From Sphingopyxis sp. YF1 (GTDB taxonomy: Bacteria; Pseudomonadota; Alphaproteobacteria; Sphingomonadales; Sphingomonadaceae), in the NCBI RefSeq assembly GCF_022701295.1, contig NZ_CP033204.1, positions 2,480,001-2,544,000 on the forward strand: a stretch of DNA of 64,000 nt, written 5' to 3'. Positions within the stretch are counted from its first letter, which is position 1, and each line of letters begins with the position of its first letter. Both the position numbers and the translations under genes were made by a program. The notes under the pieces were generated by a model, which was not told the origin of the DNA, ran no database searches, and saw only the letters and a program-made list of their open reading frames with translations. Shown here piece after piece: positions 1-9,543 of the stretch.

Positions 1-845
1 CCGACCTCGACCCCGCCTATGTCTTCGACGGCGACACGACGCTCGCGATCCTCGCGGGGTTCAAGTTCAACCGCCGCGTGATGGTGCAGGGCTATCACGG
101 CACGGGCAAGTCGACGCATATCGAGCAGGTCGCGGCCCGGCTCAAATGGCCGTGCATCCGCGTCAACCTCGACGCGCACATCAGCCGCATCGACCTGGTC
201 GGGCGCGACGCGATCGTGCTCAAGAACGGTCAGCAGGTCACCGAATTCCGCGAAGGTCTGCTCCCCTGGGCGCTGCAGACGCCGACCGCGCTCGTCTTCG
301 ACGAATATGATGCGGGCCGTCCCGACGTGATGTTCGTGATCCAGCGCGTGCTCGAGGCCGAGGGCAAGCTGACCCTGCTCGACCAGAATCGCGTCATCCG
401 CCCGAACCCGCATTTCCGCCTGTTCGCGACCGCGAACACCGTCGGGCTGGGCGACACGAGCGGGCTGTATCACGGCACGCAGCAGATCAACCAGGGCCAG
501 ATGGACCGCTGGAACATCGTCGTCACGCTGAACTACCTCCCGGCCGCGACCGAGAGCGCGATCATCCTCGCCAAGGTACCGGGGACCGACGACACGACCG
601 TCGCCAACATGGTCAAGGTCGCCGACCTGACGCGCCAGGGCTTTATCAACGGCGACATCTCGACCGTGATGTCGCCGCGCACGGTGATCAGCTGGGCACA
701 GAATGCCGCGATCTTCAACAATATCGGTTTCGCCTTCCGTCTGAGCTTTCTCAACAAGTGCGACGAAGCCGAGCGGATGATCGTCGCCGAATATTACCAG
801 CGCGTGTTCGGCGAAGACCTGCCCGAGGGCGTGATCGGGAAATAG
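1..845 (+). CDS. cobS: Cobaltochelatase subunit CobS (5' end outside window)
   Basis: AAA+ ATPase of the aerobic cobaltochelatase; with CobT it powers insertion of Co2+ into the corrin ring by CobN. The frame is open from the left edge, so the N-terminus is missing and 280 codons are visible. The visible part begins with the family's Y-x-F-D ... TLAIL ... [16 protein letters not shown] run. The Walker A motif (GYHGTGKST) is near base 90 and the Walker B motif (LVFDEYDAG) near base 290. The FATANT stretch after base 420 fits sensor 1. Usually cobT follows directly; here it lies 4.7 kb downstream behind three unrelated genes. A general CobST-like chaperone role with another metal enzyme cannot be excluded, since cobN is not in view. 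Confidence 0.93.
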   Translation, partial: DLDPAYVFDGDTTLAILAGFKFNRRVMVQGYHGTGKSTHIEQVAARLKWPCIRVNLDAHISRIDLVGRDAIVLKNGQQVTEFREGLLPWALQTPTALVFDEYDAGRPDVMFVIQRVLEAEGKLTLLDQNRVIRPNPHFRLFATANTVGLGDTSGLYHGTQQINQGQMDRWNIVVTLNYLPAATESAIILAKVPGTDDTTVANMVKVADLTRQGFINGDISTVMSPRTVISWAQNAAIFNNIGFAFRLSFLNKCDEAERMIVAEYYQRVFGEDLPEGVIGK

Positions 846-855
846 CGCCCGCACG

Positions 856-2784
856 ATGACGACGGCCGAATCGCCCAGGTCGACATCGTACCATGGTCAT
901 ATCGACGGGCTGCGCGCGGTCGCGATCGCGCTTGTCCTGCTGTTCCATTTCGGCTTTGCCGGTGCGGCGCAGGGCTTCCTCGGCGTCGACATCTTCTTCG
1001 TCATCTCGGGCTTCCTGATCGGAGGGATCGTGCGGACGGCGCTCGTCGGCGGGCGCTTCGGCATCGTCGATTTCTATCGCCGGCGGATCGCGCGAATCGC
1101 GCCGGCACTGCTCGCGGTCGCCGCGGTGACGCTGGCGGCGGGTTACTGGCTGCTGCTGCCCGGCGATTTCGCCCGGCTCGCGCAGGAGATCCGCGCGGCG
1201 AGCCTCAGCATCGCCAACTGGTTCTACGAACCCCAGCACGACTATATGGGGCGGCCGCGGCGCGACATGTTCTTCCTGCACAGCTGGTCGCTGTCGGTCG
1301 AGGCGCAATTCTATGTCGCCTTCCCGATCGCCGCGCTGCTGCTCCATCGCTTCGGACTGTTCCGGTTGTCCGCCATCCTGGCGCTGCTGGCGGCCAGCCT
1401 CGCCGCCTACCTGCTGATCGGGGTCGGGGAGCCGCGCCACGCCTTTTATTTCTCGTCGCTGCGCGCGTGGGAGTTCCTGACGGGAGTTGCGATCGCCGTC
1501 ATGCCGGTCCGCATATGGTCCCCGCGTGTCGCGCTCGTCGCAGCCACGGCCGGGGCGCTCGCGATGCTGATCCCCGCCTTCGTCGCCATGCCGCTGAGTT
1601 TCCTTCCCCGCGCGGCGTGGCAATTGCTGTGCGTCGCCGGCACGGCGCTGCTGCTGGCGGCCAATCTCGGCGCGCCCGCCAACCCGGTGGCGCGGCTGCT
1701 GTCGATGCCCGTGATCCGCGGGCTGGGGCTGATTTCCTATTCGCTCTACCTCGCCCACTGGCCCCTGCTGATGCTGGCACAATATTGGCATATCGAGCCG
1801 CTGCCGCCCGGCTGGCGCCTGCTGCTCCTGCTCGCATCGCTGCTGCTCGCCTGGCTCGGCTGGTTCGTCGTCGAACGCCCGGTGCGACGCTGGGCCAACC
1901 GCCCGGGGACCTCAGCGATCCGCGTCTATGGCGCGGCGCTGCTCGCCGCCGGCCTCGTCGTCGCGGCGACCACCGCGCTGATCCATGCGCGGGGTTTCCC
2001 CGACCGGCTGCCCGAGCGCGAACGGGCGCTGCTGGCGGTCCGCAAGGAGCGTAGCGCCTGCGCCCCCGTCCCCTCGCCTTTCGTGCCCGCCCCCGGCTGC
2101 CTTTTCGGCGACCGGACGGTGCCGCCCGAGATCGCGATCTGGGGCGACAGCCACAGCCAGCAGCTCGGCTATGTGCTCGGCGACGAACTGGCGGGCATGA
2201 ACCGCTCGATCGCCCGTTTCACCTCGCCCGGCTGCCCGCCGCTGATCGGGGCAAACATTGCGGGACACTCCGGCTGCGCTGCTCTCAACGACCGGATCGC
2301 CGCCGATCTGGCCGCGATGCCGTCGGTCGAGACCGTCGTTCTGATCGCCTATTATGAGCGCCACCTCGGCCTTGGCCGCGAACAGCGGCTCGCCGGTTTG
2401 CGACGGAGCGTCAAGGCGATGCGGAGAGCTGGCAAGCGCGTGATCATCGTCGGCCCGTTGCCCAAACCGCACTATAACGTGCCGAGCGGGCTGGTGCGGC
2501 GGCTGTGGAACGCGCGCAGCGACGTGCCGACGGCGATCTCCGAGCGCGAATATCGCGCGCAAAGCGCCGCGCTCCGCGCCGACTTCGCGACACTTGCCGC
2601 GCCCGGCGCCGTGACGGTCGTCGACCCCGGTCCGGCGCTATGCCGCGACGGCCTCTGCCCCTATGCGATCGACGGCGAGCTCCTCTATTCGGACGACAAT
2701 CATGCGACCCTCGCCGGCGCGCGCCGGATCGCCCGGCGCATGCTGCCCCTGCTGGCCTTGCCTGACAGCCGCGTGGCCGGATAA
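856..2784 (+). CDS. Acyltransferase 3 / SGNH-hydrolase fusion (OafA-type O-acyltransferase)
   Basis: Predicted integral-membrane O-acyltransferase for cell-surface glycans, 642 residues. The N-terminal AT3 domain opens with HIDGLRAVAIALVLLFHF, whose DGLRA and LLFH are family hallmarks, followed by FLGVDIFFVISGFLI and about ten hydrophobic segments to about residue 390. The C-terminal half is a periplasmic SGNH domain. Block I is WGDSH near residues 429-433, and the terminal block with the catalytic Asp/His is SDDNHAT near residue 611. This is the usual architecture of OafA/YrhL-like enzymes that acetylate O-antigen or exopolysaccharide. It starts 10 bases after cobS and probably shares its transcript. 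The substrate cannot be read from sequence. Confidence 0.9.
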   Translation: MTTAESPRSTSYHGHIDGLRAVAIALVLLFHFGFAGAAQGFLGVDIFFVISGFLIGGIVRTALVGGRFGIVDFYRRRIARIAPALLAVAAVTLAAGYWLLLPGDFARLAQEIRAASLSIANWFYEPQHDYMGRPRRDMFFLHSWSLSVEAQFYVAFPIAALLLHRFGLFRLSAILALLAASLAAYLLIGVGEPRHAFYFSSLRAWEFLTGVAIAVMPVRIWSPRVALVAATAGALAMLIPAFVAMPLSFLPRAAWQLLCVAGTALLLAANLGAPANPVARLLSMPVIRGLGLISYSLYLAHWPLLMLAQYWHIEPLPPGWRLLLLLASLLLAWLGWFVVERPVRRWANRPGTSAIRVYGAALLAAGLVVAATTALIHARGFPDRLPERERALLAVRKERSACAPVPSPFVPAPGCLFGDRTVPPEIAIWGDSHSQQLGYVLGDELAGMNRSIARFTSPGCPPLIGANIAGHSGCAALNDRIAADLAAMPSVETVVLIAYYERHLGLGREQRLAGLRRSVKAMRRAGKRVIIVGPLPKPHYNVPSGLVRRLWNARSDVPTAISEREYRAQSAALRADFATLAAPGAVTVVDPGPALCRDGLCPYAIDGELLYSDDNHATLAGARRIARRMLPLLALPDSRVAG

Positions 2785-2813
2785 GACGCGGTCATGATGT
2801 GCCACGCCCGCCG

Positions 2814-4040
2814 ATGCCCGACATGATACGCCCTGCGCACCCGGCCATACCCATCCTCCGCGCAGCGTCAGCCGCGCTGGCCATGCTCGCCCTCGCCGGC
2901 TGCATCACGCCGGTCGATTACGGCAAGATTCGCCATGCCGACTATGTCGCCGACCCGCGCTGCTCCGCGCAGCCCGGTGCGATCGTCGATGGCGAAGCGC
3001 TGCCGCTGTTCTTCGTCACCAGCCGACTGCCCGATTGCCGCACCGCCGACATCCGCCTGCTCGCCTATCGCGGCGACCGGCTCCGCTACGGTCGTGCCGC
3101 GGCGCCGCGCCCGACCGAGATCGCGGGCAAGACGAAGCTGCGCGCGCCGATTGCCTTTCAGGACGAGGGTGACTGGTGGAAGAGCTTGCAGGCCGAGACC
3201 GACCGGCGGCAGGGCCGCGTCCTCCTTTATGTCCACGGCTACCGCGAGACGTTCGAAACGACGACGAAAGACGCCGCGCAGATCGCACGCATGACGGGCT
3301 TCGACGGGCCCGTCGTCGAATATAGCTGGCCCTCGCAGGGCGAAGTGCTCGGCTACGCGGTCGACGAAACCAACATGTATCACGATGTGAACAATTTCCG
3401 GGACTTCCTGCGCGGCCTTGCCGACAAGCCGTGGGTGAAGGAGATCGTCGTCGTGTCGCACTCGCTGGGCGCGCGGCTGGTGATCCCCGCGATCGCGTCG
3501 GCCGACCGCCTGTCACGGCGCGCCGACCGCACCGGCAATATCGCGACGATCATCCTCGCGTCGCCCGACATCGACCGCGAGACTTTCGAACGCGACATCG
3601 GCGGCGAATTGCTCGCGGCGGACCGCGTCGCGCTCGGCCGCCGCATCACCGTCTATGCCTCGCTGAAGGACAAGGCGCTCGCGATATCGCGCGCGGTGCA
3701 CGGCTATCCGCGGCTGGGATCGCCCTATTGCTTCGATCCGTTCGCAGCGGCCGACCTCAAGGCGAAGGGGCTCCCCGAACGCTGCTACCCCGCCGCGGTC
3801 CCCGGGCTGACCGTCGTCGACACGACCGAAGTGTCGCAGGGATCGACCGGGCACAGCAATTTCCTGCGCAGCGCGGTCGCGTGCCGCGACTTCATCGACG
3901 CCATCGCGGGCAAGGAAAGCCGGCCGGAGCGCGTCGCGACGCATCTGGCGCATGTGTTCCGGCTGGTCCCCGACCCCGCCGACCCCAAGCCCGACCACGA
4001 TCTGGCCTGCAGCCGGACGCCCGGCGACGAAGACGAGTGA
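2814..4040 (+). CDS. Alpha/beta hydrolase lipoprotein, DUF900-like
   Basis: Serine hydrolase of the DUF900 esterase/lipase-like group, substrate unknown. An N-terminal hydrophobic segment ends in the lipobox LAGC, so it is probably a lipoprotein. The oxyanion region is LLYVHGYRETF and the nucleophile elbow is SHSLGAR. The WPSQG and Y-x2-D-x2-N blocks between them are typical of DUF900 proteins. GTG at 2799 and ATGs at 2814 and 2823 are all possible starts; the two ATGs place the signal segment correctly and no ribosome-binding site decides. It follows the acyltransferase by about 30 bases in the same direction, and the two may act together on envelope material (inference). Confidence 0.82.
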   Translation: MPDMIRPAHPAIPILRAASAALAMLALAGCITPVDYGKIRHADYVADPRCSAQPGAIVDGEALPLFFVTSRLPDCRTADIRLLAYRGDRLRYGRAAAPRPTEIAGKTKLRAPIAFQDEGDWWKSLQAETDRRQGRVLLYVHGYRETFETTTKDAAQIARMTGFDGPVVEYSWPSQGEVLGYAVDETNMYHDVNNFRDFLRGLADKPWVKEIVVVSHSLGARLVIPAIASADRLSRRADRTGNIATIILASPDIDRETFERDIGGELLAADRVALGRRITVYASLKDKALAISRAVHGYPRLGSPYCFDPFAAADLKAKGLPERCYPAAVPGLTVVDTTEVSQGSTGHSNFLRSAVACRDFIDAIAGKESRPERVATHLAHVFRLVPDPADPKPDHDLACSRTPGDEDE

Positions 4041-4049
4041 GCGCGGACT

Positions 4050-4184
4050 TCAGAGGAAGCCGCACATGATCGCGACGTCGGTCAGCCAGACGACGGGGCC
4101 CTCGCCGCGCCAGATCCAGAGCCCGCCGATCGCGACCGCCGCGAACAGCGCGAGCGCGATGGCATCCTGTCGCTGAAGCTTCAT
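4050..4184 (-). CDS. Small membrane protein coupled to the MFS transporter
   Basis: A 44-codon reading frame whose ATG (4184-4182) overlaps the TGA of the upstream MFS gene in an ATGA arrangement, a classic sign of translational coupling. The product starts MKLQRQDAIALALFAAVAIG, has one strongly hydrophobic segment around residues 9-22, then a charged turn (WRGEG) and a second, weaker hydrophobic stretch to the end. It is probably an inner-membrane microprotein. I recognise no family. It could be a small partner of the transporter; the evidence is the overlap and composition only. Confidence 0.55.
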   Translation of the reverse strand: MKLQRQDAIALALFAAVAIGGLWIWRGEGPVVWLTDVAIMCGFL

Positions 4185-5377
4185 GCAGGCTGCATCCGTT
4201 TGACCGGGGCGTCGGCGATCGGCAGGTGGACGAGCCCCGCGAACAGGCCGAGCGCGATCGCGAAACCCCAGGCGATATTGTAGCTGCCGGTGGCATCGAA
4301 GATCAGCCCCGCCATCCATGCGCCAAAGAAGCTGCCGACCTGATGGCTCAGAAAGACGATGCCGTAGAGCATCGAAAGATAGCGGATGCCGAAGATACGC
4401 CCGACGATGCCGCTGGTCAGCGGCACGGTGCCAAGCCAGAGAAACCCCATCGCGGCCGCGAAGACGAGCGCACTGGCATGGCTGAGCGGCAGGACAAGGA
4501 AGAGCGCAATCACCGCCGAGCGGGCCGTGTAGAGCGCCGAGAGTACATATTTCTGGCGCATCATGTCTCCCGCGCGGCCGAAGACATACGAACCGAGGAT
4601 GTTGAACAGCCCGACCAGCGCGAGCACGTGCCCGCCGATCTGGGTCCCGAGCCCCTTGTCGTCGAGATAGGCGGGCAGATGTGTCGCAATGAACGCGATG
4701 TGGAAACCGCACACAAAGAAACCCGCGTTGAGCAACCAGTAGCCGCGGTGTGCGGCCGCTTCGCGCAGCGCGTCGCGCGCGCTCTGCTCGACCTCCTGCA
4801 CGACGCCCGGCGCGCCGTCGGTCCGCCCCGCGACCCCGATCGCGAGCAATCCGCACAGCGCGACGAGCCCCGCCATGATCCACAGGGTCTGATGATAGCC
4901 GATGTCGCCGAGCAGCATCGACGCAAGCGGCACGACGAGGAATTGCCCGAGCGAGCCGCCCGCAGTGACGATGCCAAAGGCACCGCTGCGCTTTTCGGGG
5001 CTGACGACGCGCCCCACCGCGCCCAGCACGACGACGAAGGTCGTCGCCGACTGCGCCATGCCGATCAGCAAGCCGAAGCTGATGTGCAGCCCGAGCGCGT
5101 CGGTCGCCAGCGCCGCGCCGAGCAGCCCGAGCGCATAGAGCAGCGCCCCGGCAAGCACGATCCGTCCCGCGCCATGCTTGTCGGCAAGCGCGCCGACGAA
5201 GGGCTGGACCAGCCCGAACAGCAGGTTCTGGAGCGCCATCGCGAGCCCGAAGTCCGAGCGGCTGATCCCGATATCGACGCTCATCTGCGGCAGGAACAGC
5301 CCGAACGACTGGCGCACCCCCATCGCCAGCGTGACGATGAAGGCCGCACAGGCGATGACGATCCAGGGCTTTTTCAT
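4181..5377 (-). CDS. MFS transporter
   Basis: Major facilitator superfamily permease of 398 residues with about twelve hydrophobic helices. The N-terminus KPWIVIACAAFIVTLAMGVR followed by QSFGLFLPQM resembles the oxalate:formate/monocarboxylate-type antiporter branch, and GALADKHGAGR between helices 2 and 3 is the MFS loop motif. The ATG at 5377 is preferred over upstream in-frame codons because a GGGGGA-type ribosome-binding site precedes it and the first helix starts at once. It is transcribed against its neighbours, with its 3' end overlapping a 44-codon membrane ORF. The substrate is unknown; a monocarboxylate is a guess from the family. Confidence 0.85.
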   Translation of the reverse strand: MKKPWIVIACAAFIVTLAMGVRQSFGLFLPQMSVDIGISRSDFGLAMALQNLLFGLVQPFVGALADKHGAGRIVLAGALLYALGLLGAALATDALGLHISFGLLIGMAQSATTFVVVLGAVGRVVSPEKRSGAFGIVTAGGSLGQFLVVPLASMLLGDIGYHQTLWIMAGLVALCGLLAIGVAGRTDGAPGVVQEVEQSARDALREAAAHRGYWLLNAGFFVCGFHIAFIATHLPAYLDDKGLGTQIGGHVLALVGLFNILGSYVFGRAGDMMRQKYVLSALYTARSAVIALFLVLPLSHASALVFAAAMGFLWLGTVPLTSGIVGRIFGIRYLSMLYGIVFLSHQVGSFFGAWMAGLIFDATGSYNIAWGFAIALGLFAGLVHLPIADAPVKRMQPA

Positions 5378-5548
5378 GGGGGAGAGCGCGGAAGAGTGCA
5401 TCCGGCGCGGATGCGCCCGCCTTCCGTTCGCGTCAAGCGGGCACGGCATTCACGCCGCCGACGCCGTCTTTCATCACCACGGATCAGGTCCGGGGCGACG
5501 ATTGGAGTAGCTCTTTCTTCCGCCGTCAAAGCTGGTTAGAGCCGACTC

Positions 5549-7372
5549 ATGTCCGCCTCTTCTCCCCTCGACGATTTCAAGGCCGCGCTGTCGAGCGTCG
5601 CGCGCGCGGTGACGCGCGACAGCGAGGTCGAGGTCGGCTTCACCGCCGACGCCCCGGTCACGATCGGCAAGCAGATCAAGGTGCCGACCCCGTCGCGCAC
5701 GCTACCGCGCGAGCAGGTCGCCGAAGCGCGCGGTTTCGCCGATGGCTATGCGCTGCGCATGAAGCACCACAGCGAGAAATTGCACGCCGCGGCGCGTCCG
5801 GGCGAGCCGCTCGCCGCTGCCGCGTTCGACGCGATGGAGCGCGCGCGCATCGAGGCACTGGGCGCGCGCAACATGGAAGGCATGCGCGCCAACCTGTCGG
5901 CGAGCCTCGCGATGCGGATGCGGTCGGACCCGATCACGCGCGCGCAGAACCGCGACGACGTCCCGGTGTCGAGCGCGCTCGAACTGCTGCTGCGCGAAGC
6001 GCTGACCGGCGAAGCCCCGCCGCAGGGGACCGAGACCGGCCTGTCGCTGGTGCGCGAATGGATCAGCAAGGACGCCGGGGGCGACATCACCGCGCTGTCG
6101 ATGCTGCTCGACGATCAGGCCGCCTTTGCCGAGACCGCCAAGCTTGCGCTCCGTCACCTCGACCTGATCCATGGCGACGAGCCGATGGAGGAAGGCGCCG
6201 AGGACAATGGCGAGGATGACCAGAGCGAGGCCGAGGAATCGCCCGAGGAGCAGGAGAGCGAGGACGGCGGCGCCGGCGAATCGCAGGCTGACGCGCGCGC
6301 CGAAATGGCGGGCGACCAGGCCGACGACGGCGACAGCGACCCCGACGCGCAGGAGATGGAAGCCGACGGCGAGCCCGAAATGGGCGGCGAAGGCGACGAG
6401 GGCATGCTGCCCGTGCGGCCCAACCGCCTGCCGAGCGACATCCCCGATTTCAACTATATCCGCTTCACCGAAAAGCATGACGAGATCATCGCCGCGACCG
6501 AGCTTTGCGACGCCGACGAGCTGACCCGGCTGCGCGCCTATCTCGACCAGCAGATGACGCATTTGCAGGGCGCGGTGACCAAGCTCGCCAACCGCCTCCA
6601 GCGCCGCCTGATGGCGCAGCAGAACCGCGCGTGGGATTTCGACCAGGAGGAAGGCCAGCTCGACGCCGCCCGCCTCGCGCGCGTCATCGTTTCGCCCGGC
6701 AGTTCGCTGTCGTACAAGATCGAACGCGACACCGATTTCCGCGACACCGTCGTCACCCTGCTGATCGACAATTCGGGGTCGATGCGCGGGCGCCCGATCA
6801 GCATCGCGGCGATCAGCGCCGACATCCTCGCGCGTACGCTCGAACGCTGCGGCGTGAAGACCGAGATCCTCGGCTTCACGACGCGAACCTGGAAGGGCGG
6901 GCAGAGCCGCGAGGACTGGCTCGCCGCGGGGCGCCCGCCGCACCCCGGCCGCCTCAACGACCTGCGCCACATCATCTACAAACCCGCCGACGAACCCTAT
7001 CGCCGCGCACGCAAGTCGCTCGGGCTGATGATGCGCGAAGGGCTGCTCAAGGAGAATATCGACGGCGAGGCGCTGATGTGGGCGCACCAGCGGATCATCA
7101 ACCGCCCCGAGGAACGCCGCATCCTGATGGTGATCAGCGACGGCGCGCCGGTCGACGATTCGACGCTGTCGGTAAATCACGGCGCCTATCTCGACCAGCA
7201 TCTGCGCCAGGTCATCGAATGGATCGAGAACCGCTCGCCGGTCGAACTGTGCGCGATCGGCATCGGCCATGACGTGACGCGCTATTACAGCCGCGCGGTG
7301 ACGATCATGGACGCCGAACAGCTGGGCGGTACGATGGTCGAGCAGCTCGCGGGGCTCTTCGACATCGATTGA
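5549..7372 (+). CDS. cobT: Cobaltochelatase subunit CobT
   Basis: Partner of CobS in the cobaltochelatase chaperone ring, 607 residues. The N-terminal helical region (to about residue 205) leads into a long Asp/Glu-rich linker (about 209-290), a CobT hallmark. The C-terminal von Willebrand A-like domain carries the metal-ion-dependent adhesion site DNSGSM near residue 407. The later ISDGAPVDD block and the end [13 protein letters not shown] are also strongly conserved in the family. The ATG at 5549 gives the usual length. It is separated from cobS by an acyltransferase, a hydrolase and a reverse-strand transporter, and so must have its own promoter in the 170-base gap upstream. Confidence 0.95.
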   Translation: MSASSPLDDFKAALSSVARAVTRDSEVEVGFTADAPVTIGKQIKVPTPSRTLPREQVAEARGFADGYALRMKHHSEKLHAAARPGEPLAAAAFDAMERARIEALGARNMEGMRANLSASLAMRMRSDPITRAQNRDDVPVSSALELLLREALTGEAPPQGTETGLSLVREWISKDAGGDITALSMLLDDQAAFAETAKLALRHLDLIHGDEPMEEGAEDNGEDDQSEAEESPEEQESEDGGAGESQADARAEMAGDQADDGDSDPDAQEMEADGEPEMGGEGDEGMLPVRPNRLPSDIPDFNYIRFTEKHDEIIAATELCDADELTRLRAYLDQQMTHLQGAVTKLANRLQRRLMAQQNRAWDFDQEEGQLDAARLARVIVSPGSSLSYKIERDTDFRDTVVTLLIDNSGSMRGRPISIAAISADILARTLERCGVKTEILGFTTRTWKGGQSREDWLAAGRPPHPGRLNDLRHIIYKPADEPYRRARKSLGLMMREGLLKENIDGEALMWAHQRIINRPEERRILMVISDGAPVDDSTLSVNHGAYLDQHLRQVIEWIENRSPVELCAIGIGHDVTRYYSRAVTIMDAEQLGGTMVEQLAGLFDID

Positions 7373-7384
7373 ACCGCCGGCGCC

Positions 7385-7516
7385 CTAGCGAAGCGCCGTA
7401 TACGCGCAGGCAAGCACGACAAGCAGCGCGATGCGCATCGCCCATCGGACCGGCGTGTCCGTTTCGGGATTGGGCATGAGCCAATCGACCAGCGTCAGCA
7501 GCAAGGTTTGATACAT
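7385..7516 (-). CDS. Small hydrophobic membrane protein
   Basis: A 43-codon frame preceded by a perfect AAGGAGG ribosome-binding site seven bases before the ATG at 7516, the best such site I found in the window. The product has a hydrophobic N-terminal third (MYQTLLLTLVDWLM), a charged middle with PNPETDTPVRW, and a C-terminal membrane segment IALLVVLACAYTAL. I do not recognise a family. It lies alone, convergent with cobT and divergent from the ThDP enzyme gene. The strong initiation signal makes a real microprotein likely. Confidence 0.55.
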   Translation of the reverse strand: MYQTLLLTLVDWLMPNPETDTPVRWAMRIALLVVLACAYTALR

Positions 7517-7800
7517 CGGAACGCCTCCTTCGCGCGGCGACAATGAACATTGCCGATTAAGAAACGGAGAATATCGGGGCCATCCCAAGCGGAAAGGCCC
7601 GGCGGCGCCAAGGCAAGGCGGATCGATCACCTCGCCACGCCCCCCGTGACAACCCCTTTCCCCCTCGTTACAACCGCTTCCCGGTGCAGCAGGGACTCGC
7701 GGATTTACGACGAGCGCCGCGGTGCCGGAACTGTGCTGGGGGTCGCCGGCACGACCAGGGGCCGCATCATCCGATGCGAGGCTGAGGGGGCGACTGTCAC

Positions 7801-9447
7801 ATGAAAAAAGCATCCGACCTGTTCATCGACTGCCTCGAGGAAGAGGGCGTCGAATATATTTTCGGCGTTCCCGGCGAGGAGAATCTCGACTTTCTCGACA
7901 GCCTGTCGCGATCGACCAAGATCAAGCTGATCCTGACCCGCCACGAACAGGGCGCGGGTTTCATGGCCGCCACTTACGGGCGCCACACCGGCAAGACCGG
8001 CGTCTGCCTCGCGACGCTCGGCCCCGGCGCGACCAACTTCGTCACCGCGGCCGCCTATGCGCAATTGGGCGGCATGCCGATGATGATGATCACCGGGCAA
8101 AAGCCGATCAAGAAGTCGAAACAGGGCCGCTTCCAGATCCTCGACGTCGTCGCGATGATGGGGCCGATCACCAAATATACGCACCAGATGGCGTCGTCGG
8201 ACAATATCCCGAGCCGCGTGCGCGAGGCGTTCCGTCTGGCCGAGGAAGAAAAGCCCGGCGCGGTGCATATCGAGCTGCCCGAGGACATCGCCGACGAACA
8301 TACCGACAGCCTGCCGCTGAAACGCAGCCACAGCCGCCGCCCCAACGCCGACGTCAAGTCGATCCGCGAGGCGGTGAAGGCGCTCGAGGAGGCGACGTCG
8401 CCCGTACTCGTCATCGGTGCGGGCGCGAACCGCACGATGACCAGCCGCATGCTGCTGCAATTCATCGAAAAGACCGGCATTCCCTTCCTCACCACCCAGC
8501 TCGGCAAGGGGGTGATCGACGAGCGCCACCCGAAATTCCTCGGCTGTGCCGCGCTGTCGGCGGGCGATTTCGTCCACCGCGCGGTCGAGGCGTCGGACTG
8601 CATCGTCAACCTTGGCCATGACGTGATCGAAAAGCCCCCCTTCTTCATGAAGCAGGGCGGGCCGAAGGTGATCCATGTGTCGAGCAAGACCGCCGAGGTC
8701 GACCCGGTCTATTTTCCCGATATCGAGGTGATCGGCGACATCGCCAATGCGGTGTGGCAGATGAAGGAGGATATCGTCCCCAACGGCGGATGGAAGTTCG
8801 ACCATCTGCTCGCCTATCGCCAGGCCGAGGTCGAGCACACGGCGCCGCTGGCAAAGGACGAACGCTTCCCGATCTTTCCGCCGCATCTGGTGCAGTCGAT
8901 CCGCGACGCGATGCCCGACGACGGCATCATCTGTCTCGACAATGGCGTCTACAAGATATGGTTCGCGCGCGGTTATACCGCCTATCGCCCCAACACCGTT
9001 CTGCTCGACAATGCGCTCGCGACGATGGGTGCGGGGCTGCCCAGCGCGATGATGTCGGCGATGATCTATCCCGACCGCAAGGTCATGGCGATCTGCGGCG
9101 ACGGCGGTTTCATGATGAACAGCCAGGAGATGGAGACCGCGGTGCGCCTCGGGCTCAACCTCACCGTGCTGATCCTCAACGACAACAGCTATGGCATGAT
9201 CCGCTGGAAACAGGCGAACATGGGGTTCAAGGACTGGGGCCTGACCTATGGCAACCCCGATTTCGTCAAATATGCCGAAAGCTATGGTGCCAAGGGCTAT
9301 CGCGTCGAAAGGGCGGCGCACCTCAAGGAGCTTCTCGCCCATACGCGCGATACGCCGGGGGTGCACCTGATCGACTGCCCGGTCGACTATTCGGAGAATG
9401 ACCAGATTCTGAATATCGACATCAAGAAGCTGTCGAAGGAGTTGTAG
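7801..9447 (+). CDS. Acetolactate synthase-like ThDP-dependent enzyme
   Basis: Thiamine-diphosphate enzyme of the IlvB/acetolactate synthase family, 548 residues. The Pyr domain begins FIDCLEEEGVEYIFGVPGEE and the cofactor-activating glutamate is E49 in RHEQGAGF. The central domain (about 190-320) is of the TPP-enzyme M type. The PP domain has the GDG...ND ThDP/Mg2+ motif at about 433-462. No regulatory IlvH subunit is adjacent, and the next metabolic gene is an aldehyde dehydrogenase, so a catabolic or ligase/decarboxylase role is as likely as branched-chain synthesis. The substrate is not determined. Confidence 0.88.
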   Translation: MKKASDLFIDCLEEEGVEYIFGVPGEENLDFLDSLSRSTKIKLILTRHEQGAGFMAATYGRHTGKTGVCLATLGPGATNFVTAAAYAQLGGMPMMMITGQKPIKKSKQGRFQILDVVAMMGPITKYTHQMASSDNIPSRVREAFRLAEEEKPGAVHIELPEDIADEHTDSLPLKRSHSRRPNADVKSIREAVKALEEATSPVLVIGAGANRTMTSRMLLQFIEKTGIPFLTTQLGKGVIDERHPKFLGCAALSAGDFVHRAVEASDCIVNLGHDVIEKPPFFMKQGGPKVIHVSSKTAEVDPVYFPDIEVIGDIANAVWQMKEDIVPNGGWKFDHLLAYRQAEVEHTAPLAKDERFPIFPPHLVQSIRDAMPDDGIICLDNGVYKIWFARGYTAYRPNTVLLDNALATMGAGLPSAMMSAMIYPDRKVMAICGDGGFMMNSQEMETAVRLGLNLTVLILNDNSYGMIRWKQANMGFKDWGLTYGNPDFVKYAESYGAKGYRVERAAHLKELLAHTRDTPGVHLIDCPVDYSENDQILNIDIKKLSKEL

Positions 9448-9458
9448 GGTCGTGTTGA

Positions 9459-9539
9459 CCGCTCCTGGGTCCCCGCTTTCGCGGGGATGACATGAAGCAG
9501 CGTCCGTCTGTCATCCCCGCGAAAGCGGGGACCCAGGAG
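9459..9539. repeat. REP-like palindromic element, inverted pair
   Basis: Two copies of the same 31-base element lie head to head, 9462-9492 and its exact reverse complement at 9509-9539, separated by 16 bases. Each contains the hairpin CCCCGC-TTTC-GCGGGG and ends in GATGACA on the outward strand. A third identical copy is at 9843-9873, after the GIY-YIG gene; copies one and three match over 34 bases. The pair could also fold as one long hairpin and end the ThDP-enzyme transcript. Confidence 0.9.
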
Positions 9540-9543
9540 TCGA

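Noticed and set aside
7550..7804. An 84-codon plus-strand frame upstream of the ThDP enzyme
   Set aside because: No ribosome-binding site, low-complexity composition and overlap with the start of the real gene; better seen as promoter DNA.
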